In this document: positions 34,462-44,741 of the stretch, piece after piece
Position numbering within the stretch: position 1 is the first letter of the stretch
How the letters are laid out: each line of letters starts with the position of its first letter
Source: Sulfurimonas hongkongensis
GTDB lineage: Bacteria; Campylobacterota; Campylobacteria; Campylobacterales; Sulfurimonadaceae
Reading direction: 5' to 3'
NCBI RefSeq assembly: GCF_000445475.1
Contig: NZ_AUPZ01000013.1
Span: 124,001-188,000, forward strand
Length of the DNA: 64,000 bases
Translations under genes and position numbers: made by a program
The notes under the pieces: generated by a model
Databases searched by the model: none
Told to the model about the DNA's origin: nothing
What the model saw: the letters and a program-made list of their open reading frames with translations, nothing else

Positions 34462-37400
34462 CTAGGTACTCTCTTTTAGCAAACTCTCCACAACTTCTAT
34501 AGCTCTATCATACTCTAAATCTTGCACACTATCTTTTAACTCTTTGAGTCTGTCTTGTGTTACTTTATCTTTTAAAAATAGGTAGATGTTGTTAAAAAAA
34601 ACATCATCAATTACGGATGATTCAAAAAGCAACTCTTTTAGCTTTATAAGCTCCTCTTTACACTCTTTTGTATCTTTTATACTACTTATCTCTATCTCTA
34701 TTTCTTCTTGTGTCAATCTAGTTAGCTCATCTTTAGTCTTACTTAGTATGGTCTCAAGATTTTTTATGTCACTACTTTTTATACCCAGATCAAATGACTC
34801 TTCTATCTTTTTACAAATCTCACTAAGTGCTTTAGCACCTAAATTTCCACTCATTCCCCTTAGTGCATGAATATCCATTTTAGCTTCTTCATCTTTGATC
34901 TTTAGCTTTAAAACTATATCTTTAAACTCACTATCTAACTGCTCTTTAAATTTAACAAGTATCCTTTTTGAGAGTTTCTCTGAACCAATGGAATTTTGCA
35001 AAAAATCTTTATCTAAGATTATGGCTCCACTTGAGTTTTTAAAAATCTTATCTTTACAAAGCTCTTTGATTATTAAGTAGAGTTTATCTGAATCAATAGG
35101 CTTTGATAGATGCTCATTCATAGTTGCATCTAAGGCTTTTTGCCTATCTTCTATGGTTGAAGCTGCGGTTAATGCTACTATTGGGACAACCTTATCAAAC
35201 TCTCTTATAAGCCTTGTTGCTTCTTCTCCACCCATGATTGGCATCTGCATATCCATAAGTATCAAGTCATAATCATCTTGATACTCTTTGTATTCATATA
35301 CAGCTTCTTGTCCATTTTGAGCTACAAATACTTCTATACCTACTCTTTGCAGCATCATCGTTGCTACTTCTTGATTTATTTTATTATCTTCAACAAGCAA
35401 GATTTTGAGTCCGCTTAAATCTGGTAGCTCTAAGATTTTTTCATGCTTTTTTAAAATATCATCAAAAGCCACTACTTTAAAATCTCTGTCTTTTTTATTA
35501 GACTCCTCTTGCCACTCTTTAACCTCAACTTCTATCTCAAAACTAAACCTACTCCCAACTCCTTCTTTACTATCAACCTCAACTCTCCCGCCCATCGCTT
35601 CTATAATTTTTTTTGAAATTACAAGTCCTAGTCCAGTTCCTCCATACTTTCTTGTTGTTGAAGCATCAGCCTGAACAAAAGCTTTAAAGAGCTTAGAGAG
35701 TTGCTCTTTGTTCATTCCTATGCCCTCATCTTCTACACTAAAACAAAGAAGTGCTTTTGTTGGGCTTAGCTTTTGCTTTAGCTCTACAGAGACTTTGATA
35801 CTGCCTTCTTCTGTAAACTTGTACGCATTACTTAAAAAGTTAGTTAAGGCTTGTGCTATTCTAAGCTCATCAGAGACTATAACACTAGGAACATCAGCCC
35901 TACTTAAAAAGCAAAGTTCTAAGCCTTTTTTCTCAAAACTATCGCTAAATATCACACGAAGTCTCATAAAAATATTTTCTAACTCAAAAGCTTCTAACTC
36001 AAGCTTAAGGTGCCCTGCTTCTATCTTGGAGTAGTCCAAAATATCATTTATAATACCAAGAAGCATTTTTGAAGATCCACTTATCTTAGATATTAAATCT
36101 TGTTGCTTTGTATCTAAGCTTGTATCTTGCATAAGCTCACTTAAACCTATGATAGCATTCATCGGAGTTCTTATCTCATGACTCATATTTGCTAAAAATC
36201 GACTCTTTGCTTCGTTTGCTAGTTCTGCCTTTTTAGCACTTTTTTCAAGTTCTATCTTGTCTAAAACTTTTTGGGTTTCATCATTATATATAGCTATAAC
36301 TTCTTTAGTAGAGATTCTATAAACAAAATTCTCTCTATAGACACTAAGCTTTTCATCTTCATAAAAAGATATAGGATGATATTCTGAGATGCCTGTTTCA
36401 TAGACTCTCTTAAAAATATCAAAAAGACCCATCTTTTTGACCATTGGAAAAACTTCAGTAACTCTCTTACCTATGGCATCTTCTTTTGCTAAGTTATCCA
36501 TAATCAGTGAGGCTTTATTTATATCTTTAAATACAAAATCTTCTCCATCATTATAAGCTTCATATATAGCCACTCCGCTTTTCATGTTATCAAAAAGCTC
36601 TTGTAGCATCTCTTTACTTTGCAATACCTCTAGTTTTAATCTCTCTTCATTGTCTATAAAGCTATGAGTTCCAGCCATCTTAAGAGCTTTTTTATCTCTA
36701 TCCCACTCTATAACCTTTCCTCTATCAAGCACCCAAACCCAATGACCATCTTTGTGTTTCAATCTACATTTTGATTCATAAAAATCACTTTTTTTCTCAA
36801 GACACTCCATAAGTTTTTTATTACTCTGTATTAGGTCATCAGAATGAGTTAACTTATTCCAAGTATCTATGCTTAAGGGGGAGAGTTCACTGATAGTATA
36901 ACCTATCATGCTAGCCCATTTCTCATTAACGTCAACATCTCCAGTTTGGATATTGTATTCCCAAGTACCGATATTGGTACCATCTATGATATTTTCTAAC
37001 CTCTTTTTTTCATTATAAAGAAGCTTCTTTGTCTCTTTAAGCTGAGTTTGATCAAAAATATATCCGCGAATGGCAACAACATCGCCTTTGCTATCTCTTA
37101 GAAGTTGCGTAAAATCATAAAACCATCTATACTTGCCACTCTTTAGTTTTAATCGATAAGATTGCTCATAAACATTTGCACCGTTTGAGATATAGTTACT
37201 TACTTCTTTAGTTATCCTTGATATATCATCCCTATGAATCAGATCTGAAAATACAAAATCTCTACTTAGCATCTCATCTTTTGAAAAACCTAAAACTGAC
37301 TTAGAATTTTGAGAGATATAGTTTATAGGCCAATTCTCGCTTGGCTCCCACTCTACAACCACAACAGGACCTCCAGAGAAGAGCTTTCTCTCTATTTCTA

Positions 37401-38163
37401 GCTCACTCTGTGCAGATTTTTTTTGTGTTATATCTATCAAACTCCAGATGACGCCTTTATTTAAATCATCTCTATCTAGTGGAGTTCCAAAAACTTCACA
37501 CCAGATAATTCTGTTATCTTTTGTTTTGAATTTATACTCTATATTTGTTATATTTGAGTCTATTAGTTTTTTATACTCACTCGTAAACTCTCTAAAAGAA
37601 CTAGATGAGGCATGTATAATTTCGAAGCTTTTACCTATTAACTCATCTTTTTCAAAGCCAAACATTTCACAAGCTCTTTTATTTAATTCAATAATTTCTC
37701 TTTTTGAAGATGCCAACAAAATAGCTACAGCACCATTATCTAAGAGAACCTGATTTAAACTTGTGTTTTTTTCTAGCAACTGTTTTTGTTTTAGCTCTTT
37801 AGTTATATCTATAAAAGTTACTACTATTTCATCTTTAGTAAAGTAATTTTCTGTTATTTTTTGAGCAAAAACTTTAAAAGTATATATCTCATTCTCTTTT
37901 TTCATCTTTACGAGATGTTTTTTTTCTGGATTACTAAAGATATACTCTATCCAATTTAAAGCTCCCATATTAGTCTTTAAGTAGCCTTTTTCTTCGATAA
38001 AATGTTCGCACACACAGTTATTATGAGTCATAAATTCTTTTATATTTTCATAGCCAAAAAAATCTAAAAATGCTTGGTTTGCCTCTGTAAGCCTTTTTCC
38101 GCCTTTAGTCACTAAAACTATGTTGTGTTGGGCGTCAAATATGGCTTTAAATTTGTTTTTCAT
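34462..38163 (-). CDS. Multi-PAS hybrid histidine kinase with receiver and HPt domains
   Basis: A 1233-residue soluble hybrid kinase with no membrane helix. In order: about five PAS-type modules (roughly 5-115, 125-245, 258-385, 390-510, 520-640, several with PAC motifs), HisKA with the phospho-His in ANMSHEIRTPMNAIIGLSEL (about 661), HATPase with NFLSNAYKFTEEG and GGTGLGLVI, a receiver with Asp in LILMDMQMPIMGGEEA (about 973) and an HPt domain with DIHALRGMSGNLGAKAL (His about 1099). This is a complete internal phosphorelay. It overlaps the REC-GGDEF gene by 17 bases, so the likely output is cyclic di-GMP. Confidence 0.93.
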   Translation of the reverse strand: MKNKFKAIFDAQHNIVLVTKGGKRLTEANQAFLDFFGYENIKEFMTHNNCVCEHFIEEKGYLKTNMGALNWIEYIFSNPEKKHLVKMKKENEIYTFKVFAQKITENYFTKDEIVVTFIDITKELKQKQLLEKNTSLNQVLLDNGAVAILLASSKREIIELNKRACEMFGFEKDELIGKSFEIIHASSSSFREFTSEYKKLIDSNITNIEYKFKTKDNRIIWCEVFGTPLDRDDLNKGVIWSLIDITQKKSAQSELEIERKLFSGGPVVVVEWEPSENWPINYISQNSKSVLGFSKDEMLSRDFVFSDLIHRDDISRITKEVSNYISNGANVYEQSYRLKLKSGKYRWFYDFTQLLRDSKGDVVAIRGYIFDQTQLKETKKLLYNEKKRLENIIDGTNIGTWEYNIQTGDVDVNEKWASMIGYTISELSPLSIDTWNKLTHSDDLIQSNKKLMECLEKKSDFYESKCRLKHKDGHWVWVLDRGKVIEWDRDKKALKMAGTHSFIDNEERLKLEVLQSKEMLQELFDNMKSGVAIYEAYNDGEDFVFKDINKASLIMDNLAKEDAIGKRVTEVFPMVKKMGLFDIFKRVYETGISEYHPISFYEDEKLSVYRENFVYRISTKEVIAIYNDETQKVLDKIELEKSAKKAELANEAKSRFLANMSHEIRTPMNAIIGLSELMQDTSLDTKQQDLISKISGSSKMLLGIINDILDYSKIEAGHLKLELEAFELENIFMRLRVIFSDSFEKKGLELCFLSRADVPSVIVSDELRIAQALTNFLSNAYKFTEEGSIKVSVELKQKLSPTKALLCFSVEDEGIGMNKEQLSKLFKAFVQADASTTRKYGGTGLGLVISKKIIEAMGGRVEVDSKEGVGSRFSFEIEVEVKEWQEESNKKDRDFKVVAFDDILKKHEKILELPDLSGLKILLVEDNKINQEVATMMLQRVGIEVFVAQNGQEAVYEYKEYQDDYDLILMDMQMPIMGGEEATRLIREFDKVVPIVALTAASTIEDRQKALDATMNEHLSKPIDSDKLYLIIKELCKDKIFKNSSGAIILDKDFLQNSIGSEKLSKRILVKFKEQLDSEFKDIVLKLKIKDEEAKMDIHALRGMSGNLGAKALSEICKKIEESFDLGIKSSDIKNLETILSKTKDELTRLTQEEIEIEISSIKDTKECKEELIKLKELLFESSVIDDVFFNNIYLFLKDKVTQDRLKELKDSVQDLEYDRAIEVVESLLKEST

Positions 38164-39094
38164 ATACTAAAGCCTCGTTATTTGAGCAAAACTTATTTCT
38201 GCCACTCTCTTTTGCTTCATACAGTAGCCCATCAGCAGATGATAGTATCTCATCTTTTTCTATATTTAAATCTTCTGATTTATGAAAGATTCCCAAACTA
38301 ATAGTTATTTTATTTTGAACTTTTGAATATAGATGTTCTATGTTTAAATTTCTTACTGCATCTAAGAGTTCATTAGCGACTATTGAGATATTTTCTTGCG
38401 GTAAATTGTTAAGAAGGACTACAAACTCCTCTCCACCATACCTTGCTATAAAATCGTTTGGTCTTTTTAGAGTATCCTTTAGAGCAATAGCTACCTTTCT
38501 AAGTGCTTCATCACCTTTTCCATGTCCATAATTATCATTATAAGGCTTAAAAAAATCAATATCTATCATAATTACTGTCAAATCTTCACTTTGACGCAGA
38601 GCCTCTTTATATCGTCTCTCAAACATCTCATCAAAGTACCTTCTGTTTGGAATATGTGTCAAGCCATCATACATAGACAACTCTTCTAATATGTCACTTT
38701 TAAGCTTTAACTCTATATGATTTCTCACTCTTAGTTTTACAATAGTTTTTTTAAAAGGTTTCGTTATATAGTCTATAGCCCCTAAGTTTAAGCCATACTC
38801 TTCATCTTCTTGACTATCTTTTGCAGTTACAAAGATGATGGGAATATTTTTAGTTTGTTCATTGTTTTTCAAAATCTTACAAACTTCATAGCCATCCATC
38901 TCTGGCATCATAATATCTAAGAGTATCAAATCTACCCCCATATCACTAAGCGCAATCTCAATAGCTTTTTTTCCATTTTTGGCAACTTTAACTTCGTACT
39001 CATCTTTTAACAAATCATTTAAAAGCAGTAAGTTTGTTGTCATATCATCAACTAATAAAAGAGTCGGCTTTTTATTTATATCTATTTTGTCCAC
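38147..39094 (-). CDS. Response regulator with GGDEF diguanylate cyclase domain
   Basis: A 315-residue REC-GGDEF protein. The receiver (1-125) has phospho-acceptor Asp in DLILLDIMMPEMDGYEV and Lys in YITKPFKKT; the cyclase domain (about 135-300) has RYGGEEFVVLL, with RPND five residues upstream as an inhibitory I-site. Start codon GTG at 39094, with AAGGAA upstream. The 3' end overlaps the start of the hybrid kinase, so both are co-translated and probably form a phosphorelay that makes cyclic di-GMP in response to PAS-sensed cues. Confidence 0.93.
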   Translation of the reverse strand: MDKIDINKKPTLLLVDDMTTNLLLLNDLLKDEYEVKVAKNGKKAIEIALSDMGVDLILLDIMMPEMDGYEVCKILKNNEQTKNIPIIFVTAKDSQEDEEYGLNLGAIDYITKPFKKTIVKLRVRNHIELKLKSDILEELSMYDGLTHIPNRRYFDEMFERRYKEALRQSEDLTVIMIDIDFFKPYNDNYGHGKGDEALRKVAIALKDTLKRPNDFIARYGGEEFVVLLNNLPQENISIVANELLDAVRNLNIEHLYSKVQNKITISLGIFHKSEDLNIEKDEILSSADGLLYEAKESGRNKFCSNNEALVYEKQI

Positions 39095-39253
39095 TATTTA
39101 TGTTCCTTAGATAAGAGATTTTTTTCTAAAATTAAAATAACATGTACTCATAATGTTACCTATTATAGCACTTTGCTAATAATTAAAACATAAAATAACT
39201 TTAACATTTTTGTAGTACAATTCTTTAACAACTGTAAAATATAGGACGCAAAG

Positions 39254-39691
39254 ATGAATAAATTTTTACAAATAGCCCTAGAAGAAGCAAAAAAGAGTCT
39301 CAAAGAGGGTGGAATCCCAATAGGTTCAGTTCTAGTTATTGATGACAAAATTGTAGGTCGTGGTCATAACAAACGGGTTCAAGATGGCAGTGCAATTCTT
39401 CACGCTGAGATGGACTGTCTTGAGAATGCTGGAAGATTATCAGCCTCAGACTATAAAAAGGCAACGCTCTACTCTACACTTTCACCTTGCTTTATGTGTA
39501 GCGGAGCCGCACTTTTATATAAGATTCCTAAAGTTGTCATAGGTGAAAACAAAACATTTCAAGGTCCTGAGGAGCATTTACGCTCAAGTGGCGTAGAAGT
39601 GGAGGTTTTAGATGACAAAGAGTGCTACTCTTTGATGCAAAACTTCATCAAAACAAACCCAGAACTTTGGAATGAAGATATAGGAGAGTAA
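39254..39691 (+). CDS. Nucleoside/cytosine deaminase family protein
   Basis: A 145-residue zinc deaminase. The zinc and proton-shuttle motif is ILHAEMDCLENAG (HAE) and the two zinc cysteines are in LSPCFMCSGA (PCxxC). The GGIPIGSVLV start and the overall length fit the yeast-type cytosine deaminase/guanine deaminase/TadA-like group; substrate is not decidable by reading. The lack of tRNA-binding basic features at the C-terminus argues against TadA. Ribosome binding site AGGA; convergent with the patatin gene. Confidence 0.85.
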   Translation: MNKFLQIALEEAKKSLKEGGIPIGSVLVIDDKIVGRGHNKRVQDGSAILHAEMDCLENAGRLSASDYKKATLYSTLSPCFMCSGAALLYKIPKVVIGENKTFQGPEEHLRSSGVEVEVLDDKECYSLMQNFIKTNPELWNEDIGE

Positions 39692-39704
39692 ACTTTACTC
39701 TTTT
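39685..39704 (+). terminator. Weak terminator hairpin at the deaminase/patatin junction
   Basis: AGAGTA (39685-39690) can pair with TACTCT (39696-39701), then TTT. The short stem overlaps the stop codons of both convergent genes. Stem length and U-run are marginal. Confidence 0.35.
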
Positions 39705-40579
39705 GTGTCATCTTGTGATGTTAAAGCTTCATGTTTTTCTAAAGTCTCTTTAGTTATTTTGTAACCATATTCTATAATCTCTTTTGCTCTTGTAAATTCA
39801 AACATACTACATAGATTTCTTGGTATAGTTATCTCTATATCTGGCGGATATGCGGCTAACTTCATCCTAGCTACGCTTCCTTGCATAGTCTCAAAAGATT
39901 TGTTTGCCACTATATGCATGCCATCTTCTTTAGCTATGGATTCTGGCATAGATAGCTTATTCATATACTCTTGGATTTTTTTAGAAAAAGAAGAGCCATT
40001 GTTCTCTTTTTTAAGCGGGGGTTCACTTAGAGCTTCCCCGCTTAAATTTACAGCTATTGTTAGATCAGTTGAGTCATTAAAACTAGGTGCTATGGGAACT
40101 GGGTTTAAAACACTTCCATCAACTAAGAGACTGCCATTTCTAGAGTAAGGTGTAAAAAATAGTGGCAATGAGATAGATGCTCTGATGGCTTCTAAGAGCC
40201 GTCCCTTATTCATCCAAACCTCTTTTTCTTCATCTATATTTGTAGCCACTGCGGTAAACTTTATCTCTAAATCTTCTATAAGTGGGTTACCAGCTAAATC
40301 TTCCATTTTTTTCATAAGAGCCTCTCCCGAGACAAAACCTCCAGAGCCTTTAAAATCTAGTAGTTTTAACATATCTAAAATGTCAATATTTTTTATCCAC
40401 TCAACATAGTTATCCAGCCTACCAGCCGCATAAAATCCACCAATCAAAGCTCCCATAGAACAACCGGAGATGGATTTTATCTCAAAGTCATTCTCCTCAA
40501 GCCACTTTATAACACCAACATGTGCTAAACCTCTTGCACCACCACTACCCAAAACCAAAGATACACTTTTTTTACTCAT
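39695..40579 (-). CDS. Patatin-like phospholipase (RssA type)
   Basis: A 294-residue serine hydrolase with a Ser-Asp dyad. Oxyanion loop LGSGGARGLAHVGV, nucleophile S41 in SISGCSMGALIGG (GxSxG) and catalytic Asp in LLVDGSVLNP are all present. No signal peptide or membrane helix, so it is a cytosolic or membrane-associated acyl hydrolase; lipid substrate unknown. It follows glnB by 28 bases on the same strand and may be co-transcribed with it. Confidence 0.9.
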   Translation of the reverse strand: MSKKSVSLVLGSGGARGLAHVGVIKWLEENDFEIKSISGCSMGALIGGFYAAGRLDNYVEWIKNIDILDMLKLLDFKGSGGFVSGEALMKKMEDLAGNPLIEDLEIKFTAVATNIDEEKEVWMNKGRLLEAIRASISLPLFFTPYSRNGSLLVDGSVLNPVPIAPSFNDSTDLTIAVNLSGEALSEPPLKKENNGSSFSKKIQEYMNKLSMPESIAKEDGMHIVANKSFETMQGSVARMKLAAYPPDIEITIPRNLCSMFEFTRAKEIIEYGYKITKETLEKHEALTSQDDTKE

Positions 40580-40606
40580 TTTTTTAACTCTCTTTTGTGT
40601 TGCTAC

Positions 40607-41294
<688 letters not shown>

Positions 41295-43784
41295 ATGAGC
41301 GATTTGCTAAACAATGATGAAGTACAAACTATAAATATAGAAGAGACTCTTCAAAACAGTTACCTCGATTATTCTATGAGTGTAATCGTAGGTCGAGCCT
41401 TGCCAGATGTTCGTGATGGGCTTAAACCTGTTCACAGAAGGATTCTTTATGCGATGGACAAACTAAGCCTCTCTCACGGCTCAAAGTTTAAAAAGTCTGC
41501 TCGTATAGTTGGTGATGTTATTGGTCAGTATCATCCACACGGTGATACTGCTGTTTATGATGCACTAGTTCGTATGGCTCAAGATTTCTCTATGAGAATG
41601 CAACTAGTAGATGGTCAAGGAAACTTTGGCTCCATAGACGGTGACAACGCTGCTGCTATGCGTTATACTGAAGCTAGGATGACAAAATATGCAGGCGAAC
41701 TTCTAAAAGACTTAGAAAAAAACACTGTAAATATGATAGACAACTATGATGGTACTACAAAAGAGCCAGATGTTATGCCAACTCGTGTTCCAAACCTGCT
41801 AATAAATGGCTCATCAGGTATAGCAGTTGGTATGGCTACAAACATCCCTCCACATAACCCTAAAGAGATTTTAATGGGGCTAAAAGCACTGCTAGCTGAC
41901 CCTAATATCTCACTGAGTGGGATTATGCAACACATAAAAGCCCCTGATTTTCCAACTGGCGGTATCATTTTTGGTAAAAAAGGTATTATGGATGCATATG
42001 AGACTGGTCGTGGGCGTATCAAAGTTCGTGCTAAAACTCATATAGAGCAAAAAGCTAAAAAGGAAGTTATTGTCATTGATGAACTTCCATACCAAGTAAA
42101 CAAAGCTAGGCTTATAGAAAACATAGCAAATCTAGTAAAAGACAAGATGATAGATGGAGTCTCTGAGGTCCGTGATGAGTCTGACCGTGATGGGATGAGA
42201 GTCGTGATAGAGCTAAAGCGAGATACTATGAGTGAGATTGTTCTTAACAATCTTTTTAAACAAACTAGCATGCAAACTACTTTTGGTATCATCATGCTCT
42301 CTATTTTAAACCAAGAGCCTAGAATCTTTGGCATTATAGATGTGCTAAAACATTTTATAAATCATCGTAAAACTGTTATCATCCGTCGTACTATTTTTGA
42401 CCTTGAAAAAGCAAAAGCTAGAGCGCACATCTTAGAGGGTCTCAAAAAGGCCATCGATATTATTGACGATGTTATCCGCGTTATTCGTGCCTCAGGAAAT
42501 GAAGAAGATGCAAAGAACAATCTTGTAAGTGAGTTTGAGTTCTCTGAGATTCAAGCTGCAAGTATCGTAGCTATGAGACTTGGCCGCTTAACTGGTTTAG
42601 AGATAGAAAAGATTGAAAATGAACTAGCAGAGCTTATGAAGCTCATAGAGTACCTAGAGTCTATCTTAAAAAGTGAAGAGGTTCTTCATGGCATCATAGG
42701 TGAAGAGTTTGATGAAGTTCTTGAAGTTTATGGATCAAACAAAAGAAAAACAGAAGTAGAAGATGATTATGATGACATAGATATAGAAGATCTTATCCCA
42801 AATGAGCCGATGGTTGTAACCATCACTCATAGAGGTTATATAAAAAGAGTGCCACTAGCTCAGTATGAAAAACAAAAAAGAGGTGGAAAAGGCAAGACTG
42901 CAATAACTACTTATGAAGATGATTTTATAGAGAGATTTTTCACTTGTAACACTCATGACACACTTCTTTTTGTAACAGACCGTGGTCAACTTCACTGGTT
43001 AAAAGTATATAAAATCCCAGAGGGAAGCAGAGTAGCAAAAGGAAAAGCTGTAGTAAATCTTCTAAACCTAATGGCAGATGAGAGAATCCGCTCTATCATA
43101 CCAACAACAGACTTTAGTGAAGAAAAAAGCTTAGTATTCTTTACGCAAAAAGGTGTTGTAAAGAGAACAAACTTAAGTGAGTTTTCAAACATCAGAAGCA
43201 ACGGCGTAAGAGCTATAGTTTTAGATGAAGATGATGCGCTAATTACTGCTAAAATAGCCGATCAAGATATAAAATACTTGTTTATAGTTACAAAACTAGC
43301 ACAGTGTATAAAGTTTGACATAGAAAAGATCCGTGAGCAAGGTCGAAGTACGCGTGGAGTTAGAGGTATCAAGTTTAAACATGAAGATGATGAAGTCATA
43401 GATGCTAACATCATTGCAAATGATGAGCAAGAGATTTTAGTAGTATCTGAAAAAGGTATCGGTAAAAGAACATCTGCTGGTGAGTATCGTTTAACGAATC
43501 GTGGTGGTTCTGGTGTTATTGCTATGAAGATGACCAATAAAACTGGTAAATATGTAGTTGGTTGTCTGATGGTAGATGAGACTATGGATATGATGGCGCT
43601 TACAGTTGCTGGAAAGATGATAAGAGTTGATATGCAAACCATCTCAAAATCAAGCAGAAATACATCTGGCGTATATATAGTAAAAGGCGATGACGTTGCA
43701 AGTGTCTCAAGATGCCCTAAAAAACCTGATGAAGAAGATGAAGAAGATGATATGACTCCAATCGATATATTAGATGTGGAATAG
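41295..43784 (+). CDS. gyrA: DNA gyrase subunit A
   Basis: The DNA-breaking subunit of gyrase. The 829-residue protein has the catalytic tyrosine in [10 protein letters not shown] (about Y124), the quinolone-determining [15 protein letters not shown] with T85 and D89 (threonine here is the normal Campylobacter-type residue), a coiled-coil gate, and a C-terminal beta-propeller with the GyrA-box QKRGGKG. The tail ends in a strongly acidic stretch. Start ATG at 41295 with AGG eight bases before it; a GTG three codons upstream is less likely. It leads the gyrA-flgP-flgQ-flgR-asd run, the same order as in C. jejuni (Cj1027c-Cj1023c). Confidence 0.97.
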   Translation: MSDLLNNDEVQTINIEETLQNSYLDYSMSVIVGRALPDVRDGLKPVHRRILYAMDKLSLSHGSKFKKSARIVGDVIGQYHPHGDTAVYDALVRMAQDFSMRMQLVDGQGNFGSIDGDNAAAMRYTEARMTKYAGELLKDLEKNTVNMIDNYDGTTKEPDVMPTRVPNLLINGSSGIAVGMATNIPPHNPKEILMGLKALLADPNISLSGIMQHIKAPDFPTGGIIFGKKGIMDAYETGRGRIKVRAKTHIEQKAKKEVIVIDELPYQVNKARLIENIANLVKDKMIDGVSEVRDESDRDGMRVVIELKRDTMSEIVLNNLFKQTSMQTTFGIIMLSILNQEPRIFGIIDVLKHFINHRKTVIIRRTIFDLEKAKARAHILEGLKKAIDIIDDVIRVIRASGNEEDAKNNLVSEFEFSEIQAASIVAMRLGRLTGLEIEKIENELAELMKLIEYLESILKSEEVLHGIIGEEFDEVLEVYGSNKRKTEVEDDYDDIDIEDLIPNEPMVVTITHRGYIKRVPLAQYEKQKRGGKGKTAITTYEDDFIERFFTCNTHDTLLFVTDRGQLHWLKVYKIPEGSRVAKGKAVVNLLNLMADERIRSIIPTTDFSEEKSLVFFTQKGVVKRTNLSEFSNIRSNGVRAIVLDEDDALITAKIADQDIKYLFIVTKLAQCIKFDIEKIREQGRSTRGVRGIKFKHEDDEVIDANIIANDEQEILVVSEKGIGKRTSAGEYRLTNRGGSGVIAMKMTNKTGKYVVGCLMVDETMDMMALTVAGKMIRVDMQTISKSSRNTSGVYIVKGDDVASVSRCPKKPDEEDEEDDMTPIDILDVE

Positions 43785-43852
43785 TAGTTGCTAATTCTAA
43801 ATTATCATAACAATAAAGACACTTAACTAAGTGCCAAACAAAGGGAAATAAA

Positions 43853-44362
43853 ATGAGAAAACTTCTACTACTAGTGGCAATCTTATATTCGTCATCTATA
43901 ATTGCTGATTCATCTTTAGAGCCTAAAATATCTCAGATTGATTCTAAGGTATGTGCTATAGACAACAAGGTTGAATCCATACAATCTGATATAAAAGATA
44001 TGAGCAAGCCTAGAGCTGTAGCAAAAGAGGGAGAGCGAGTTTTAAGTAGAGAGACTGATATCCTTGTTAGTGTTATTGGGCAGGGCGTAGCACCTATGAA
44101 CACTGCTTCTCCAGCACAAGCTTACGCACTCGCAAAAAGAGCAGCAACAGCTGATGCTTACAGACTTATAGCCGAAAAAGTGGTTGGTGTTCGAATTGAT
44201 GGTCAGGACTCTATCAAAAATATGATGGTCAAAAGATCAACAATCCGTACATCAGTAAAAGCGATGGTAAGAAATGCAAACATTGTTGAGACTACTTTTA
44301 AAGAGGGGCTATGCGAAGTAGAGATGGAAATTTTAATCTCTTACTCAGATTTTGCTCTTTAG
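43853..44362 (+). CDS. flgP: FlgP-like flagellar outer-membrane/basal-disk protein (LPP20 family)
   Basis: A 169-residue exported protein with signal peptide MRKLLLLVAILYSSSIIAD, a heptad-like coiled segment (SKVCAIDNKVESIQSDI) and an LPP20-type domain with AYALAKRAATADAYRLIAEK and STIRTSVKAMVRNANIV. In C. jejuni FlgP is an outer-membrane lipoprotein forming the flagellar basal disk. Here the signal peptide lacks a lipobox cysteine; the only N-terminal Cys is at about residue 34. Identity rests on sequence pattern plus gyrA-flgP-flgQ-flgR synteny. Ribosome binding site AAAGGGA. Confidence 0.82.
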   Translation: MRKLLLLVAILYSSSIIADSSLEPKISQIDSKVCAIDNKVESIQSDIKDMSKPRAVAKEGERVLSRETDILVSVIGQGVAPMNTASPAQAYALAKRAATADAYRLIAEKVVGVRIDGQDSIKNMMVKRSTIRTSVKAMVRNANIVETTFKEGLCEVEMEILISYSDFAL

Positions 44363-44721
44363 CTATAACTTTTTCGCTTTCTACTCAAGCTAGTGAATAT
44401 ATTATATCTTATCGTTTTGTTGTAAAAGATGCCACTCTTTACAACGAAACACTCCACATCTCAAAAGCTATGCAAAAGTGTAGTGGAATCCCCCAAACTC
44501 CTTTACTCCTTACAACATACAAAGATAAAAATCTAAAAAAGACTATAAAAAACAATGAACAAGAGTTTATAGATTTTATACATAAACTAGGTCTTAGTGT
44601 TGAGCACAAGGAAAAAACCACAAACCACATAAACAGATCCACAACAATTTTGACACTAAAGAGTACTTGTTTCAAAGTCGATTTTAATGATAATTTTGCT
44701 AAAATTACACCTTTAAAATAG
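44311..44721 (+). CDS. flgQ: FlgQ-like motility protein
   Basis: A 136-residue exported protein with a signal peptide ending near STQA, then a domain with two cysteines (KCSGIPQ and LKSTCF) that could form a disulfide. In C. jejuni FlgQ is needed for FlgP stability and motility. Direct similarity cannot be scored by eye; the call relies on position directly after flgP and before flgR. It overlaps flgP by 52 bases, implying translational coupling. No membrane helix beyond the signal. Confidence 0.7.
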   Translation: MRSRDGNFNLLLRFCSLAITFSLSTQASEYIISYRFVVKDATLYNETLHISKAMQKCSGIPQTPLLLTTYKDKNLKKTIKNNEQEFIDFIHKLGLSVEHKEKTTNHINRSTTILTLKSTCFKVDFNDNFAKITPLK

Positions 44722-44741
44722 GGCTTAAACAGGATATTTTT

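Noticed and set aside
39254-39691. Call of tRNA adenosine deaminase (tadA)
   Set aside because: The zinc motifs are shared by many deaminases and the features typical of TadA were not seen; a general family call is safer.
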